Positions 1-10,349 are shown, numbered from the stretch's first letter. The stretch is 64,000 nt of DNA from Eutreptiella sp. 'Long Island Sound 2002' (GCA_964036045.1 OZ038389.1:34724444-34788443), one strand, 5' to 3'. A program made the numbers and translations. Notes: generated by a model from the sequence alone, not told the origin.

Positions 1-149
1 TGCAAAGCGATGGCACTTTCCTCTTTTGTGGTTGTGGGCATTGCCATTCGCAAAAGCGCCTTCCCCATCATGTACGGCTTGCGCTTCGACGGTGTAGACG
101 GAGAACAAGGAGCAGAGCATTAACGCGGCACCATCGGTGGAGAGCTGTC

Positions 150-977
150 TTGATGTCTTGGCTTTTACTTATCATTCTTGCGGTTGCCTTGGCGGCTACC
201 ATGGTGGGGTGGGCGGCTGTTGTGGCTTCTTCTTTGAACCATACTATGCATGCTTTGAATGGGAATGGCCCTGGCAAAGGAAGGCCAAGCAAGATTGGAA
301 AGGCTGAGTGTTTGGTGGCTGCGCAAAAGTATAAATGTGAATGGCTTGGCGTTGTAAGTGACGGGGATGTGGTGAACGATGCTGACAAAATTCGTTCTAC
401 GGGTGTGGCAATGCGTTGGCAGTGTGCAGGTTGTGGGCATGCGTTTGACCGGGAGTATCGTCATTTTTGTGAGCGTGGTCCCGAGGCACATTCGTGTGGG
501 TCACATAGCAAAGACTTCACGTGTAGCTCCTGTGGGCGTTCGTACAAGGATGAACGTAGTCTTGCACGGCATCAACGTGAAAGTCAATGCGGTGAACCCG
601 CGGCCATTGACCTTACTGCAGCAAGGTGCACGGAAAACAAGCGTCGTGCAGGAGCGGCTGGAAGGAAGGAAGACAAGCAGCGTGCTGGAGAGAAGGGAAG
701 CAAAGAAGACAAGCGGCGCGCAGGACAGATTGGGGACAAGGGAGGTAGCAAAGAGGACAAGCGGCGTGCAGGAGAGACTGGGGGCCAAGGAGGTAGCAAG
801 GAAGACAAGCGGCGTGCAAGAGAGGCAGGAAGCAAGGAAGACAAGCAGCGTGCAGGAGAGATTGGGGGCAAAGGAGGTAGCAAAGAGGACAAGCGGCGTG
901 CAGGACAGTCTGGAAGCAAGGAAGACAAGCGGCGTGCAGGACAGTCTGGAAGCAAGGAAGACAAGCGGCGTGCATGA
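150..977 (+). CDS. N-terminal segment of Helitron ORF: hydrophobic segment, C2H2-like finger and charged repeats
   Basis: This frame is the same as that of the RepHel ORF downstream and is separated from it only by a TGA at 975-977. The frame is also open upstream to base 3, so the true start may lie outside the window; the first ATG is at 153. Visible features are a hydrophobic stretch near the ATG (about residues 4-28), a C2H2-like finger (FTCSSCGRSY followed by a His and a Cys about ten residues on), and then a long Lys/Glu/Asp/Arg repeat built on SKEDKRRAG. The TGA lies in a repeat unit where sister units read GGA, so a single base change explains it. Probably the N-terminus of the transposase in a decaying copy; whether it was ever one polypeptide is inference. 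Confidence 0.55.
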   Translation: MMSWLLLIILAVALAATMVGWAAVVASSLNHTMHALNGNGPGKGRPSKIGKAECLVAAQKYKCEWLGVVSDGDVVNDADKIRSTGVAMRWQCAGCGHAFDREYRHFCERGPEAHSCGSHSKDFTCSSCGRSYKDERSLARHQRESQCGEPAAIDLTAARCTENKRRAGAAGRKEDKQRAGEKGSKEDKRRAGQIGDKGGSKEDKRRAGETGGQGGSKEDKRRAREAGSKEDKQRAGEIGGKGGSKEDKRRAGQSGSKEDKRRAGQSGSKEDKRRA

Positions 978-1476
978 GAGGCAGGAAGCAAGGAGGACAA
1001 GCAGGGTGCAGGAGAGATTGGGGGCAAAGGAGGTAGCAAAGAGGACAAGCGGCGTGCAAGAGAGTCTGGAAGCAAGGAAGACAAGCGGCGTGCAGGAGAG
1101 GCAGGAAGCAAGGAGGACAAGCAGCGTGCAGGAGAGATTGGGGGCAAAGGAGGTAGCAAAGAGGACAAGCGGCGTGCAGGAAAGACTGGAACCAAGGAAG
1201 ACAAGCGGCGTGCAGGAGAGGCAGGAAGCAAGGAGGACAAGCGGCGTGCAGGAGAGGCAGGAAGCAAGGAGGACAAGCAGCGTGCAGGAGAGATTGGGGG
1301 CAAAGGAGGTAGCAAAGAGGACAAGCGGCGTGCAGGAAAGACTGGAACCAAGGAAGACAAGCGGCGTGCAGGAGAGGCAGGAAGCAAGGAGGACAAGCGG
1401 CGTGCAGGAGAGGCAGGAAGCAAGGAGGACAAGCGGCGTGCAGGAGAGGCAGGAAGCAAGGAGGACAAGCATCGTG
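612..1476 (+). repeat. In-frame coding minisatellite (36-bp unit and longer variants)
   Basis: Tandem units of about 36 bp, each containing AGGACAAGCGGCGTGCAGGA, alternate with longer units that add GATTGGGGGCAAAGGAGGTAG. Unit lengths are multiples of three, so the Helitron frame survives copy-number change. The repeat encodes a highly basic and acidic tract. It is open in all frames on both strands, which creates spurious Cys/Leu-rich antisense ORFs. Confidence 0.9.
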
Positions 1477-1493
1477 CAGGAGAAACAGGCCGT

Positions 1494-4400
1494 TTGTCGC
1501 GTGCGCTGAATTATGCAAGACAGAAGATTGTAGGTCCCACTTCCACGGCCGTTAAGTATCTGTGGATGAACCACAAGGAGCGTGAGGGTGGAGCGTATCA
1601 TTTGGATGATGAGGAGGATGTGTTGTTGTGTAGCAAACAAAAACCCTGCGCTGACGAGTTCAAGGGCAACTTGGTTGGAACGTCCTTATCATCCACGGTC
1701 CGAAGTTTCTGGGAGCAAGGTGGCCATGATCGTTTTACACCATTTGAGGAGGACGACCTTGTTGATGCAGAGTTAGTGGCAAAACTTGTGAAAGAGATCG
1801 GGAATGAAAAGGTGTCACCCGAGGAAATGGTGTCGCTAGCACGAGAATGGTTTGCAAAGGTTGGGCGTTGTGAAGATGTAAAAAGTTGTGGTTGTTGTGG
1901 TATGCGTGACTTTCATCAAGTCAAAGAAGTTTCTTTGGAGGATTTGAAGCTGTTGGAGCTGAGCGCGCATGACGCCACTCGGTATCGGAACACACCGGCG
2001 CAATTTCGCAAGCACTTTTGTATACATGAACATGGTGGCCAACTGTTCTGGCTCATTCCAGAGTTGGTGGACGAAGAAGTTGTGCCCATTTGCGTAAGTT
2101 GTCATAGACAACTTTTTAGCAAGAAGAAGCGGCCATGCATGCCTCCTCATTCCATTGCGGCTGGCAAGCATTTTGGGCGCTTGGGTGATCTACCTGCATT
2201 GACGGACATGGAGGAACGCATGCTCGCTCGAGTTCGAACCACCGTGAATACTGTGAAGCTTGTGTCTACCACTAGTGGTGCGGCTTCACAATGGGGTATT
2301 CGAGGACACACCATATCCATTCCACATGAGGGACCCGAGGTTCTTGCATCTCGATTACCTGATGTCAAGGCGTTGACGGGTACGAAGGTCATATTTGTGG
2401 GAAAGCAAACGGAGTTGGATGCTGTTCGTCGCAACCCCAAGACAAGGCAGCAAGTTGAACGGGTCTTTCAACCGCGTTGGGACGCCTTGGTGCAGTGGTT
2501 ACGCGTGTTGAAGGCGGTAAACCCGTTGTATGCAAACATTAACATTGATGAGACCGAGCCCGTAGAGGTTTCCGAGTACATGAACAATTTGTTTGATTCC
2601 ATATCCGTTGGCGAGCACCCGGACGTGGTGGCTAGCGAACGGATGTCGGGTGCTGACATTGCCAATCCCGAGCGTACTGAGGAAGCTGCAGTTTTGGATG
2701 CCGTGATGTTGTCGGATGGAAGCTTGGTGGGCCGCGATGGAGATGACTGCACCCAAGTTTTGCAGTCCATCAAGGAGCTGTTGGCTGATAAGCGAAACAC
2801 CATTGTAGGCCGAGAGGCACGCGCGGTGAATGAGTTCACAGCGAATGATCGCTTGCTTCATTTATCATTCCCAACACTCTTCATGTTTGGGGTTGGCATC
2901 ACGCGCTGCTATGGCCTTGGTGTGGATGATACTCGTCATTTGCTGCTACAGCATGACAACCGCATTGCAGAAAATCGTGATTTTTGCCTTGTACTATTCA
3001 ATCAAAAGTTTCGGCACAGTGCGCTACGCACCGTGTCTGACTCCGTGTATTCCAATCCGGAAAAACTCAAAGCCTTTGAGAAGGCAATGAATAGTCGGAC
3101 ATTGAATAAGGATTTGGCGGAGGCGCATGCTAATCCACGCGGAGCTACAGCACAACAGCTTGTCGGGCAATTCTTGCCGTTATTGAGAAGTTGTCATGCT
3201 GCCGTGCCCTTTAGTACCTCCGAGCGATATGCAGTGATGGGCAAGATGAACAGTCTATTGTTGTTCTTTGGAATGGCAACGTTGTTTTACACCGTGGCTC
3301 CCAATGACATTGATAATCAGTTGGTCCTGCATTTGTCCATTGGAGGCTCTAGTGCACAAGTCCCACTACCCGGTGTGTCGCAGCGTTTTGCATCTTTGGC
3401 AAAGAATCCCGTGGCTGCGGCACGCATATTTGAACGCCAAGTGCGCGCATTTTTGGAAGTACTTCTTGGATTACCTTCGGCAAGCGTAACGCGGAAGGAT
3501 CGTCCTGTATGTACGCGCAGGAAAGGCCTATTTGGTACTTGTGTTGCGCATTGCACTTGCTACGAGTGCCAAGGTCGTGGAAGTTTGCATTTTCACGGGC
3601 TATTTTGGGGGGGAATACCGCCTTGGCTCTTGGATATGGTGCGGGGGAACGGTGATCTAATTCGTGCCGTGGCCGCGGTATTGGACCAGCAGATTTGCGC
3701 TTCGTTGGATGCTGAATTGCATGATGCATGGGAACACCGCACCAGAGAAGGAGTGAAAGCACCACGCATGCTAGAGAAGCAACAGCTACTTGGAGAGTTA
3801 CCCGATGACCCGCGGGCGGCAGCCAAAATTATAGAGCAATTTAGCGATGAAGTGTTTGGCAACTTGTACATTCATCGATGTTTGATCTCCAGTTGCGGCA
3901 AGCCTCCCGGAGGAAAATGTGGGTGTCGATTTGCACTGCCACGTGCGGCGGGGGAGTACTATAGTGAGACACGGCCATACTTCTTCGTTGCGCGCAAAGG
4001 AACCGGAAATCGTTACACCATTGAGGTATACAAGTCGGAAGAAGAGTTTGACCGACATGAGGAGTCCGTTGCATGCGTACTTGTTGTATGGGAGCTCAAA
4101 CGACCGGATTTGCGAGATGGGCGTGTTGTTGAGGGCAACAAGCTTATGGCCTATCTATTCGCGAGCAACACCAACGTACAACATCTCGGTGGTGAAGACG
4201 TATTGATTGCGGTCGCCAAGTACGTGGTTGGGTATTGCAGCAAGAATCCGGTGCAGGTGGCAAACGTAATGAGTACCATTCGGCAGGTATCTCGGGAAGT
4301 CAAGGAAATGGAAAGAGGTGAAGGCAACACGAAGGACGAAACAACCTTCCTCCTCAAGCGCATTATCAATTCCTTGGACAAGAAAGTGGAGTTCAGTGCA

Positions 4401-7346
4401 CATATGGCGGCCATATCTCTCTTGGGTTACCCATCTTGGCATTGTTCTCACAAGTTTACCGTATTCCATCCTTGGGGGCTCATTGCTGCATTGCCAACTA
4501 TGTTCTCCCACGTCGAAGGCCTTGTCCCAGATGATCCCGCTACGTGCAGTGATGACGAGTACGAGGAGGATGGCACCGATAGTAACGAATCAAATGTCGT
4601 TGCCAGCAATGAAGCCAACACCAATGAGCTTCATGACGATAGCTTGGCCGAAGAGCTACTAGACAATGATGAAGAAGATGGTGAATCCGAGGTAGGGTCG
4701 GTTGCGTCCAACGATGCTGAGTTTGAAGCCCTAGAAGCATCGTTTGTTTCTGGTGAGCTTAATGAGTTGACCATGAGTGCCATGCAACAGGATCTTGAAG
4801 CACCTTGTCACTCCCAACTCTACACGATTGGCAGTGGTGACACCATACAACAAATTGCTGTATGGCCGGCATTGCATTACGCTTGTCGTGGAACACGCCT
4901 ACGGCGATTGTGTGCGTTGGAGTACGCTTGTTTAATTAAGGTGGAACACCAACGTGCACGAGCCACACCATCACAAGGAGGTGACGATGGTCGTCCGGAA
5001 AATGCAAGCTTCGATTTTCATCCGCGTCACATTTTGTGCGAGGATGATTATGTGCAATACTTGGTATCTCAATCACGGTGCCCCATCTTTGCTGGAAAGA
5101 AACTGCCCGTCTATCCTGGTGACGATGGAAGCGTGAAGCTCAAGAAGAATTGGGCTACATTTGTGATGTGTGCTTTTGTTCCTTGGGATATTGAATGCCC
5201 TCCAAAGCTCACGTGGAGTGCATATGTTGAATGGGCTACCCATTGTCAAAGCGAGCATGCCAGCTATTTGGAGCGCAGCCGATTTGCCATGGTGAAGAGG
5301 ATTATTCGTCATGGTCAATATGAACGTCTCCAAAAAACTATTTTTGATCAAGTGCAGAAGCGAAACCGCAAGCTTTGGGGAGTCCGCCATGCTTTGGATG
5401 TGCAGTTTGATTTTGAGAAGGAGATGCAAGAGGTGAACGACCTCAAAAAGGATGTCCAAAATACGCGGTTCGTGGAAGCTGTAGAGGATATTCAGGATGC
5501 CATAAATCGTGCACAGGCAGAGGAAAAACAAGAAGACAATGCAAAAGAGTTCGATGGCATTTGTGCATCTCTTCGAGGGTTTCTTCCGGACCATCCCGCA
5601 ACCAGCAGTGCGCCATCCCATGATATCAATTTCGTGCATGACCTTAATGACCACGGACAATACGAGAGCGGTGATGACATTTATGCACACGCGCAACGCA
5701 TTGCCGATGCTATCAAGCGTGAGGATGAAGCTCTTGGGGATTCTTCTTCCTTTGTGCCTGCCGCATCAAGTCCCACAATTGACAAAGGTGACCCATCACA
5801 AGAAGCAATCCTACAAACCATCATTGATTACGTCCATTTGGATGCTCGCTCAGACCAGTCTTGCAGACCGGTGGCACCGCTGCTGTTCGTGCACGCTGGT
5901 GGAGGAACCGGGAAAAGTTGGATGGCACGTGAAATTTTAAAGCGATTGTGCGGACAATACGGAAACAATGTGGTGAAGTACGTGGCTCCGTCCGGTATTG
6001 CTGCGAGCAATCTGAACAATGGTTCCACTTGTCACCATGGCATGGGTCTCAAAGTATACGATGCCGACGAAGTGCGTGCCAATGTGGAGAATAAACGAGC
6101 AACGTTGGATCGCTTGCGTCGTTCTTTTCTAGGATGTAAGGTGCTAGTGGTGGACGAGGTTTCAATGGTCGGCTGTGGAATGCTGAGGGAGATTGATTCA
6201 CGTTTGCGCGAGATCACCCAGTGTTATGAAGCACCATTTGGAGGATTGTGCATTTTGCTCATGGGTGATTTTGTTCAACTGGAACCCGTGGCACAGCTTC
6301 CTTTGTATGGGGGTGTCAAGTGTCAACAAGGAGGACAAGACCTTGTGGATCAGGAGGGGCGTGAGCTTTTTGGGTTGTTTCGCGAAGTGTGCCTTACCAA
6401 GCAGCACCGCGCAACCGACCCGGAACATGCTCGGGCTGTCACGGCCTTTCGCCAGTGGACACCCAACAGTATGGATGTCCGAAAGAAGTTTTTTTCGCGG
6501 TTGAAGGAGGTCACCAAGAGGGACTTCACGGACAAGGACGAGGGTTGGGAGGAAGCAACGATTGTGAGTACGGATCAAAAAACGGTGCATGCTGTCAACC
6601 AAGTTATGGTGCAACAATATGCAAAGCGCACGGGTGTTCCGGTGGTGGCTTGGCGATTACCAATGGCTGATAAGTATGAACGACGCTTTGGTGAACAGTC
6701 CGAGTTTTTGTATGGTGCTGTCAAGGACATGACAGTGTTCTTTGCCCAGGGGGCACCTTGCTCGTTGACGGCAAATTTGCGTCCCGAGAAGGGGCTGTCA
6801 AATGGTACTCAAGCTAAGTTGCATTCCCTCCTTCTAAGTTCGAACGAGCCCTCCTATCGTGCTGATGAGATTCGTGATGCAGCACCAGGCCAAGTCATTT
6901 ACCTGGAGCATCCACCATTTTGTGTGACTGCTGCAGTGCCACGCAGCACTACGACCGCTGATGGTATGGAGGGGAGCAATGAGCATATTGTTCTTATTCC
7001 TTTGATGCCAATGGCACGCAAGATCGATGTTCATCGCTACATTAGTGTTCGCAACAAGAAGGGGAAGGCAGCCATCATGACTTCTGCTCATCCTTTCCGA
7101 CTCACTTTTGGATGTACCTACCACGGAATTCAATGTCGATCAATGGAGAAAATTATCCTCTGTGTGGACCAGAAGTGTCGACCGGCTCTTACGTACAATG
7201 CCCTATACGTCGGAATTTCCCGAGTACATGAGGGGAAGAATATTGTGTGTTGCGGCTTCAAGAAGGGTCATCGGGTGATGATTGGAGGCATCGCTTGTTA
7301 TGTTTGGTTCCAAAAGTCATGGTGGTCAAATATATGCTGCATTTGA
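1494..7346 (+). CDS. Helitron RepHel protein (HUH replication initiator plus PIF1-family helicase)
   Basis: Rolling-circle transposase of a Helitron. Numbered from the TTG at 1494, the order is: a Cys-rich DUF6570-like segment with two CxxC pairs (about 130-250); a Helitron_like_N Rep domain with the HUH motif (His699 and His701 in LHFHGLFW) and the two-tyrosine motif KYVVGYCSK with Tyr910; an acidic linker; then a PIF1-type SF1 helicase with Walker A GGGTGKS at 1469-1475, Walker B VVDEVS near 1552-1557, MGDFVQLEP, and the C-terminal TYHGIQ and YVGISRV motifs. All key residues are present and nothing interrupts the frame from 978 to 7346. The only lesion seen is the TGA at 975 in the repeat upstream. 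Codon use and GC are lower than in the host exons further right, consistent with a mobile origin. The element's 5' end is outside the window. Confidence 0.93.
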   Translation: MSRALNYARQKIVGPTSTAVKYLWMNHKEREGGAYHLDDEEDVLLCSKQKPCADEFKGNLVGTSLSSTVRSFWEQGGHDRFTPFEEDDLVDAELVAKLVKEIGNEKVSPEEMVSLAREWFAKVGRCEDVKSCGCCGMRDFHQVKEVSLEDLKLLELSAHDATRYRNTPAQFRKHFCIHEHGGQLFWLIPELVDEEVVPICVSCHRQLFSKKKRPCMPPHSIAAGKHFGRLGDLPALTDMEERMLARVRTTVNTVKLVSTTSGAASQWGIRGHTISIPHEGPEVLASRLPDVKALTGTKVIFVGKQTELDAVRRNPKTRQQVERVFQPRWDALVQWLRVLKAVNPLYANINIDETEPVEVSEYMNNLFDSISVGEHPDVVASERMSGADIANPERTEEAAVLDAVMLSDGSLVGRDGDDCTQVLQSIKELLADKRNTIVGREARAVNEFTANDRLLHLSFPTLFMFGVGITRCYGLGVDDTRHLLLQHDNRIAENRDFCLVLFNQKFRHSALRTVSDSVYSNPEKLKAFEKAMNSRTLNKDLAEAHANPRGATAQQLVGQFLPLLRSCHAAVPFSTSERYAVMGKMNSLLLFFGMATLFYTVAPNDIDNQLVLHLSIGGSSAQVPLPGVSQRFASLAKNPVAAARIFERQVRAFLEVLLGLPSASVTRKDRPVCTRRKGLFGTCVAHCTCYECQGRGSLHFHGLFWGGIPPWLLDMVRGNGDLIRAVAAVLDQQICASLDAELHDAWEHRTREGVKAPRMLEKQQLLGELPDDPRAAAKIIEQFSDEVFGNLYIHRCLISSCGKPPGGKCGCRFALPRAAGEYYSETRPYFFVARKGTGNRYTIEVYKSEEEFDRHEESVACVLVVWELKRPDLRDGRVVEGNKLMAYLFASNTNVQHLGGEDVLIAVAKYVVGYCSKNPVQVANVMSTIRQVSREVKEMERGEGNTKDETTFLLKRIINSLDKKVEFSAHMAAISLLGYPSWHCSHKFTVFHPWGLIAALPTMFSHVEGLVPDDPATCSDDEYEEDGTDSNESNVVASNEANTNELHDDSLAEELLDNDEEDGESEVGSVASNDAEFEALEASFVSGELNELTMSAMQQDLEAPCHSQLYTIGSGDTIQQIAVWPALHYACRGTRLRRLCALEYACLIKVEHQRARATPSQGGDDGRPENASFDFHPRHILCEDDYVQYLVSQSRCPIFAGKKLPVYPGDDGSVKLKKNWATFVMCAFVPWDIECPPKLTWSAYVEWATHCQSEHASYLERSRFAMVKRIIRHGQYERLQKTIFDQVQKRNRKLWGVRHALDVQFDFEKEMQEVNDLKKDVQNTRFVEAVEDIQDAINRAQAEEKQEDNAKEFDGICASLRGFLPDHPATSSAPSHDINFVHDLNDHGQYESGDDIYAHAQRIADAIKREDEALGDSSSFVPAASSPTIDKGDPSQEAILQTIIDYVHLDARSDQSCRPVAPLLFVHAGGGTGKSWMAREILKRLCGQYGNNVVKYVAPSGIAASNLNNGSTCHHGMGLKVYDADEVRANVENKRATLDRLRRSFLGCKVLVVDEVSMVGCGMLREIDSRLREITQCYEAPFGGLCILLMGDFVQLEPVAQLPLYGGVKCQQGGQDLVDQEGRELFGLFREVCLTKQHRATDPEHARAVTAFRQWTPNSMDVRKKFFSRLKEVTKRDFTDKDEGWEEATIVSTDQKTVHAVNQVMVQQYAKRTGVPVVAWRLPMADKYERRFGEQSEFLYGAVKDMTVFFAQGAPCSLTANLRPEKGLSNGTQAKLHSLLLSSNEPSYRADEIRDAAPGQVIYLEHPPFCVTAAVPRSTTTADGMEGSNEHIVLIPLMPMARKIDVHRYISVRNKKGKAAIMTSAHPFRLTFGCTYHGIQCRSMEKIILCVDQKCRPALTYNALYVGISRVHEGKNIVCCGFKKGHRVMIGGIACYVWFQKSWWSNICCI

Positions 7347-7981
7347 ATGGCTATGATAGGGCACATGCTCACTTGGTTCACCTCTATGCGCAGCATGGCA
7401 TTGATTACGACCACCCTATCAAGCCCCCTAAGAAAAAGGATGACGAGGCCCCGAAGTCATTTCCTTGCCCACAAGGCTGTGGCCGTTCCTTTACCGCCCA
7501 AGGTTACTTGCGAATGCATCTGCAGAAGTGCAAGCATCCTAGTGTCCTTGATGATTCACGCACTCCTGATGGCTCAACCACCACACAACTTCACACGTTG
7601 TCGCTTGAAACCTTGGTTATCGAAAACGTGATGTGTGCTGAGCAACATCATGAAGACGACTTCGATGCAGCTGCAGACATTGCAAGACAGATGCTAGATG
7701 ATGAGGGGCGTGCTCGTTTGGAAAAGAAGGGGAAACAACGTGTGCACAAACCCCTGAGTCCAAAGTCCAAGGCACCTTCGCCACCTTCTAATAAGAGCAA
7801 CCCAAGGCTAACACTCAGTGAGGAGTGCTCCGATATTGCGTTCGACAAGTCGCCTTCCAAACGACGCAAAGCAACAGAAGTAGAGCCCGTGAGAGGTGGT
7901 AGCAAAGGAGAAAAGCGTCGTGCGGTAGAAGATGCAATCACCAAAACCCCGGTTCGTGCTAAAGCTGTGGAAAAACAATAA
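7319..7981 (+). CDS. Helitron cargo ORF, part 1: C2H2 zinc-finger protein
   Basis: The ATG at 7319 overlaps the end of the RepHel frame by 28 bases, a compact arrangement. The protein has a C2H2-like finger (FPCPQGCGRSFTAQGYLRMH, then a Cys), a region rich in Asp/Glu/Ala, and a basic tail with RRK and KRRA motifs that looks like a nuclear-targeting region. It ends at a TAA (7979-7981). The same frame stays open past that codon and runs into the J-domain ORF, so the two were probably one protein. Small accessory ORFs beside RepHel are known in Helitrons, but I do not recognise this one as a named family. Confidence 0.6.
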   Translation: MVVKYMLHLNGYDRAHAHLVHLYAQHGIDYDHPIKPPKKKDDEAPKSFPCPQGCGRSFTAQGYLRMHLQKCKHPSVLDDSRTPDGSTTTQLHTLSLETLVIENVMCAEQHHEDDFDAAADIARQMLDDEGRARLEKKGKQRVHKPLSPKSKAPSPPSNKSNPRLTLSEECSDIAFDKSPSKRRKATEVEPVRGGSKGEKRRAVEDAITKTPVRAKAVEKQ

Positions 7982-8440
7982 TGCAACCGTCGTTCAAGTC
8001 GGGCTAGCAAGCGTGGTCGAGACCCTACACCTCCATTGTCATCATCCACTCATACATCACACGAGTCTTCTGGTTCATCGAGTTCATCACAGGCCAAGGA
8101 GCGCAGAATCAACAAACGTGCACAATCATCTATGAAGAAGTCCTCGCCCCGAGAGCCTAGTATCGCCCAGACTCCAACAAAAGCACAATGCATTACCGAC
8201 CTTCCATCCTCCCTTGTTGCTTCCACCGAAGACAAGCTGTCCAACCACAACGTACAATTGGCTTTGGACTTGTTGGGTGCCACTGGTAAAGCAAATGCTC
8301 GTTCTCGGTACATGGCTTGTAGTATGCGCGTTCACCCAGATACGAATAAATTGGGCGATTCTTATGAAGAGGCAAACTCGCGATTTCAATTACTACTGAA
8401 TGCTTGGAAGATTGTAAAGGCGGAATTCAACTTGCCATGA
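7982..8440 (+). CDS. Helitron cargo ORF, part 2: J-domain-like C-terminus
   Basis: In the same frame as the preceding zinc-finger ORF, separated only by one TAA; the first in-frame start-like codon is at 8036. A Ser-rich, basic linker leads to a segment resembling the core of a DnaJ J-domain. A helix is followed by MRVHPDTNK, with the HPD tripeptide that in J-proteins stimulates Hsp70 ATPase, and then by a second amphipathic helix with AWKIVK. The motif sits at the C-terminus, as in some nuclear J-proteins. A J-domain fused to a C2H2 finger next to RepHel is unusual. If the TAA is real, this half is probably not translated. Confidence 0.55.
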   Translation, partial: CNRRSSRASKRGRDPTPPLSSSTHTSHESSGSSSSSQAKERRINKRAQSSMKKSSPREPSIAQTPTKAQCITDLPSSLVASTEDKLSNHNVQLALDLLGATGKANARSRYMACSMRVHPDTNKLGDSYEEANSRFQLLLNAWKIVKAEFNLP

Positions 8441-8492
8441 ACGAAGATGAATGCCTCTTCCTAGCCTTATCGTACCATGCAGTTGAGTATAT

Positions 8493-9495
8493 GGCTTTCG
8501 CTTCATTGCGATATGTTTATTACCAACCTTTTTTTTATTGCCTCGTCATGCACTCTTTTTTGTTGTACATTATAACCACTTAAGTAGTTTCTGCTTCTTC
8601 CGCTCCTTGGTCGCTAGCCCATCGTTCATTTCTGTGTATGTCACAAGGTAGTGTTGGCTTTCGCTTCACCGCGATCCCATCGATTCCCAATTATGTTTGT
8701 GACACTATCAATGCTACTGACCTACCTCCTTTGGTATGCATTTGTTGTTCAAATTCTTGCGACCATCATTGAACTTTACTTCCTTGTCTGCCACCGGTTG
8801 CATTAAGGCAACCTGTATTCGTTTCTTTTGTATCACATGTTGGTAGTCATCTTTCTTCATCACCATCATACTCGTTATCCTCATTGATTCTATCATTGCA
8901 CTCAATACACACTCATTACCGTGGGCCGTATTTACATCACTTTTTGTCTTGCGTCGCCTTGTGCATTGCATTGTCCCCTCCCCTCTTTTTGTTTGGCAAA
9001 TGGCTTTCGCTTCACCGCGATCCCATTAGTTTCCGCCACGTTTATCCTAACCTTCAAGCGAGCAACCTAACCCCGTACTCCACTCGGAATGAATGTACTC
9101 CCCAAGCTTCGTGTTGACGGCTGCGCTCGGCTTTCGCTTCACCGCGATCCCGTTCCTCTTTCTCTTGTTATGAGCAAAACAAAAAAACATCCATCCAATC
9201 CGATGCATATGTACAATGCATTGTACTTCTTGCAACATACTTGTACCAAAAAATTGATGTCTCTATCCGGCTATTGTGTGCTTGTCAAGTGTTGCATGTT
9301 CCTTGTTTCACGCATTACGGGGTGGTGGGGAACTTATAACAAAGCAAGTAGTACACTTCAAACAAGAAAAAATACCTAGTACAAGGTGATATCCACAAGT
9401 GTAAAAGGATGAGCAACATAGTTATACCAATACACAACCATTCCAAGGACACAAAGAAAACAAAGTACAATCGGCTTTCGCTTCACCGCGATCCC
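8493..9495 (+). repeat. Five dispersed copies of a 23-bp repeat 3' of the Helitron ORFs
   Basis: GGCTTTCGCTTCACCGCGATCCC occurs at 8656-8678, 9002-9024, 9129-9151 (exact or nearly so) and 9473-9495, with a diverged first copy at 8493-8513. All are direct repeats in unrelated spacers of about 140, 320, 105 and 320 bp. The spacers look noncoding. The copies may be sequence-specific binding sites or 3'-terminal repeats of the Helitron. No clear CTRR terminus with a hairpin was found. Confidence 0.75.
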
Positions 9496-10075
9496 GTTTC
9501 ATATGCATTAGGCACGTGATGATTCATTGATGCCTTGCTTGAGTGCGATGGCCCCCGCCACCACAATGGCCGGTAGCAGGTAAGAGGGGCTTTGCGGGCA
9601 GATGCTACAGGACTCAAGCCATGCACATTCGGGTACGGCGAGGGTGGGGGGTTAGGCGAGGGTTGTCGGAGTTCAGGCGGCGAAGAAATAACTGGAGGGT
9701 AGTTGGAATTTACAGGGGCTAAAATGTGTCGAAAATGGGCCCAAAAAGACGTCATCATGCCCACTACTTGGGTGTGAACCCCACTAGACAGTGACCAAAG
9801 GTGTTCGTTCGACATCTACATTGGTTTCCATGCCAATTCCCCCCTACAAGGACATGCTAGGCACCTGTAACTACCCAAAAATGGCATTTTCTGGTCATTT
9901 TTGACAGATTTTGAAACCTGGGTGCGCTACCCGCGATGCCCGTTGCCGGTCGCCACCATCGAGTTTCTCGCTCAAACTTTGTGTGATTGTACTTCACACC
10001 CATAGGTATCATCCACCAAAATTTCAACCAAATCCAAAGCACCACGATGGAGTTCTGATTTTTCCCCATTTCGCG

Positions 10076-10138
10076 CGTGCTGCTGCTTGCTTGCTGCTTG
10101 CTGCTGCTGCTTGTTGCTGCTTGCTGCTGCTGCTGCTA
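10076..10138 (+). repeat. (CTG/CTTG)n simple repeat
   Basis: Imperfect run of GCTGCT and GCTTGCTT units. It lies in a gene-free stretch between the Helitron tail and the WW-domain fragment. Confidence 0.85.
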
Positions 10139-10204
10139 AACCTGGTAGGTCCACCCTAGACACTAAAAAGGGTTATAAAACCAAGACTGGTTCCACCAGC
10201 TCGG

Positions 10205-10262
10205 TGACCCTAACCCTAACTCTAACCTCAATCTTAACCCTATTTCTAACCCCAACTCTCAC
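10205..10262 (+). repeat. Interstitial telomere-like tract (CCCTAA-type)
   Basis: GACCCTAACCCTAACTCTAACC followed by degenerate CTAACC/CTTAACC units. Similar short tracts occur near 16480-16552 and 21168-21187, and in reverse orientation at 34316-34326. They suggest a TTAGGG-type telomere repeat and past telomeric insertion or repair. Confidence 0.6.
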
Positions 10263-10349
10263 CACCTGCAACGGCTTGCTGCCCGGATTCCTTGTGCTGT
10301 AGGCAATTTACATGCTACAAGGGCTACTGGGAGCCATCCAGAGGGGGGG

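Noticed and set aside
501-1640. Long minus-strand Cys/Leu-rich ORFs (300-379 aa)
   Set aside because: Antisense readings of the coding minisatellite in the Helitron; repeat periodicity keeps all frames open.
8493-9495. Possible CRISPR-like array of 23-mers
   Set aside because: Spacers are 105-320 bp and irregular, with no cas genes; eukaryotic element context.
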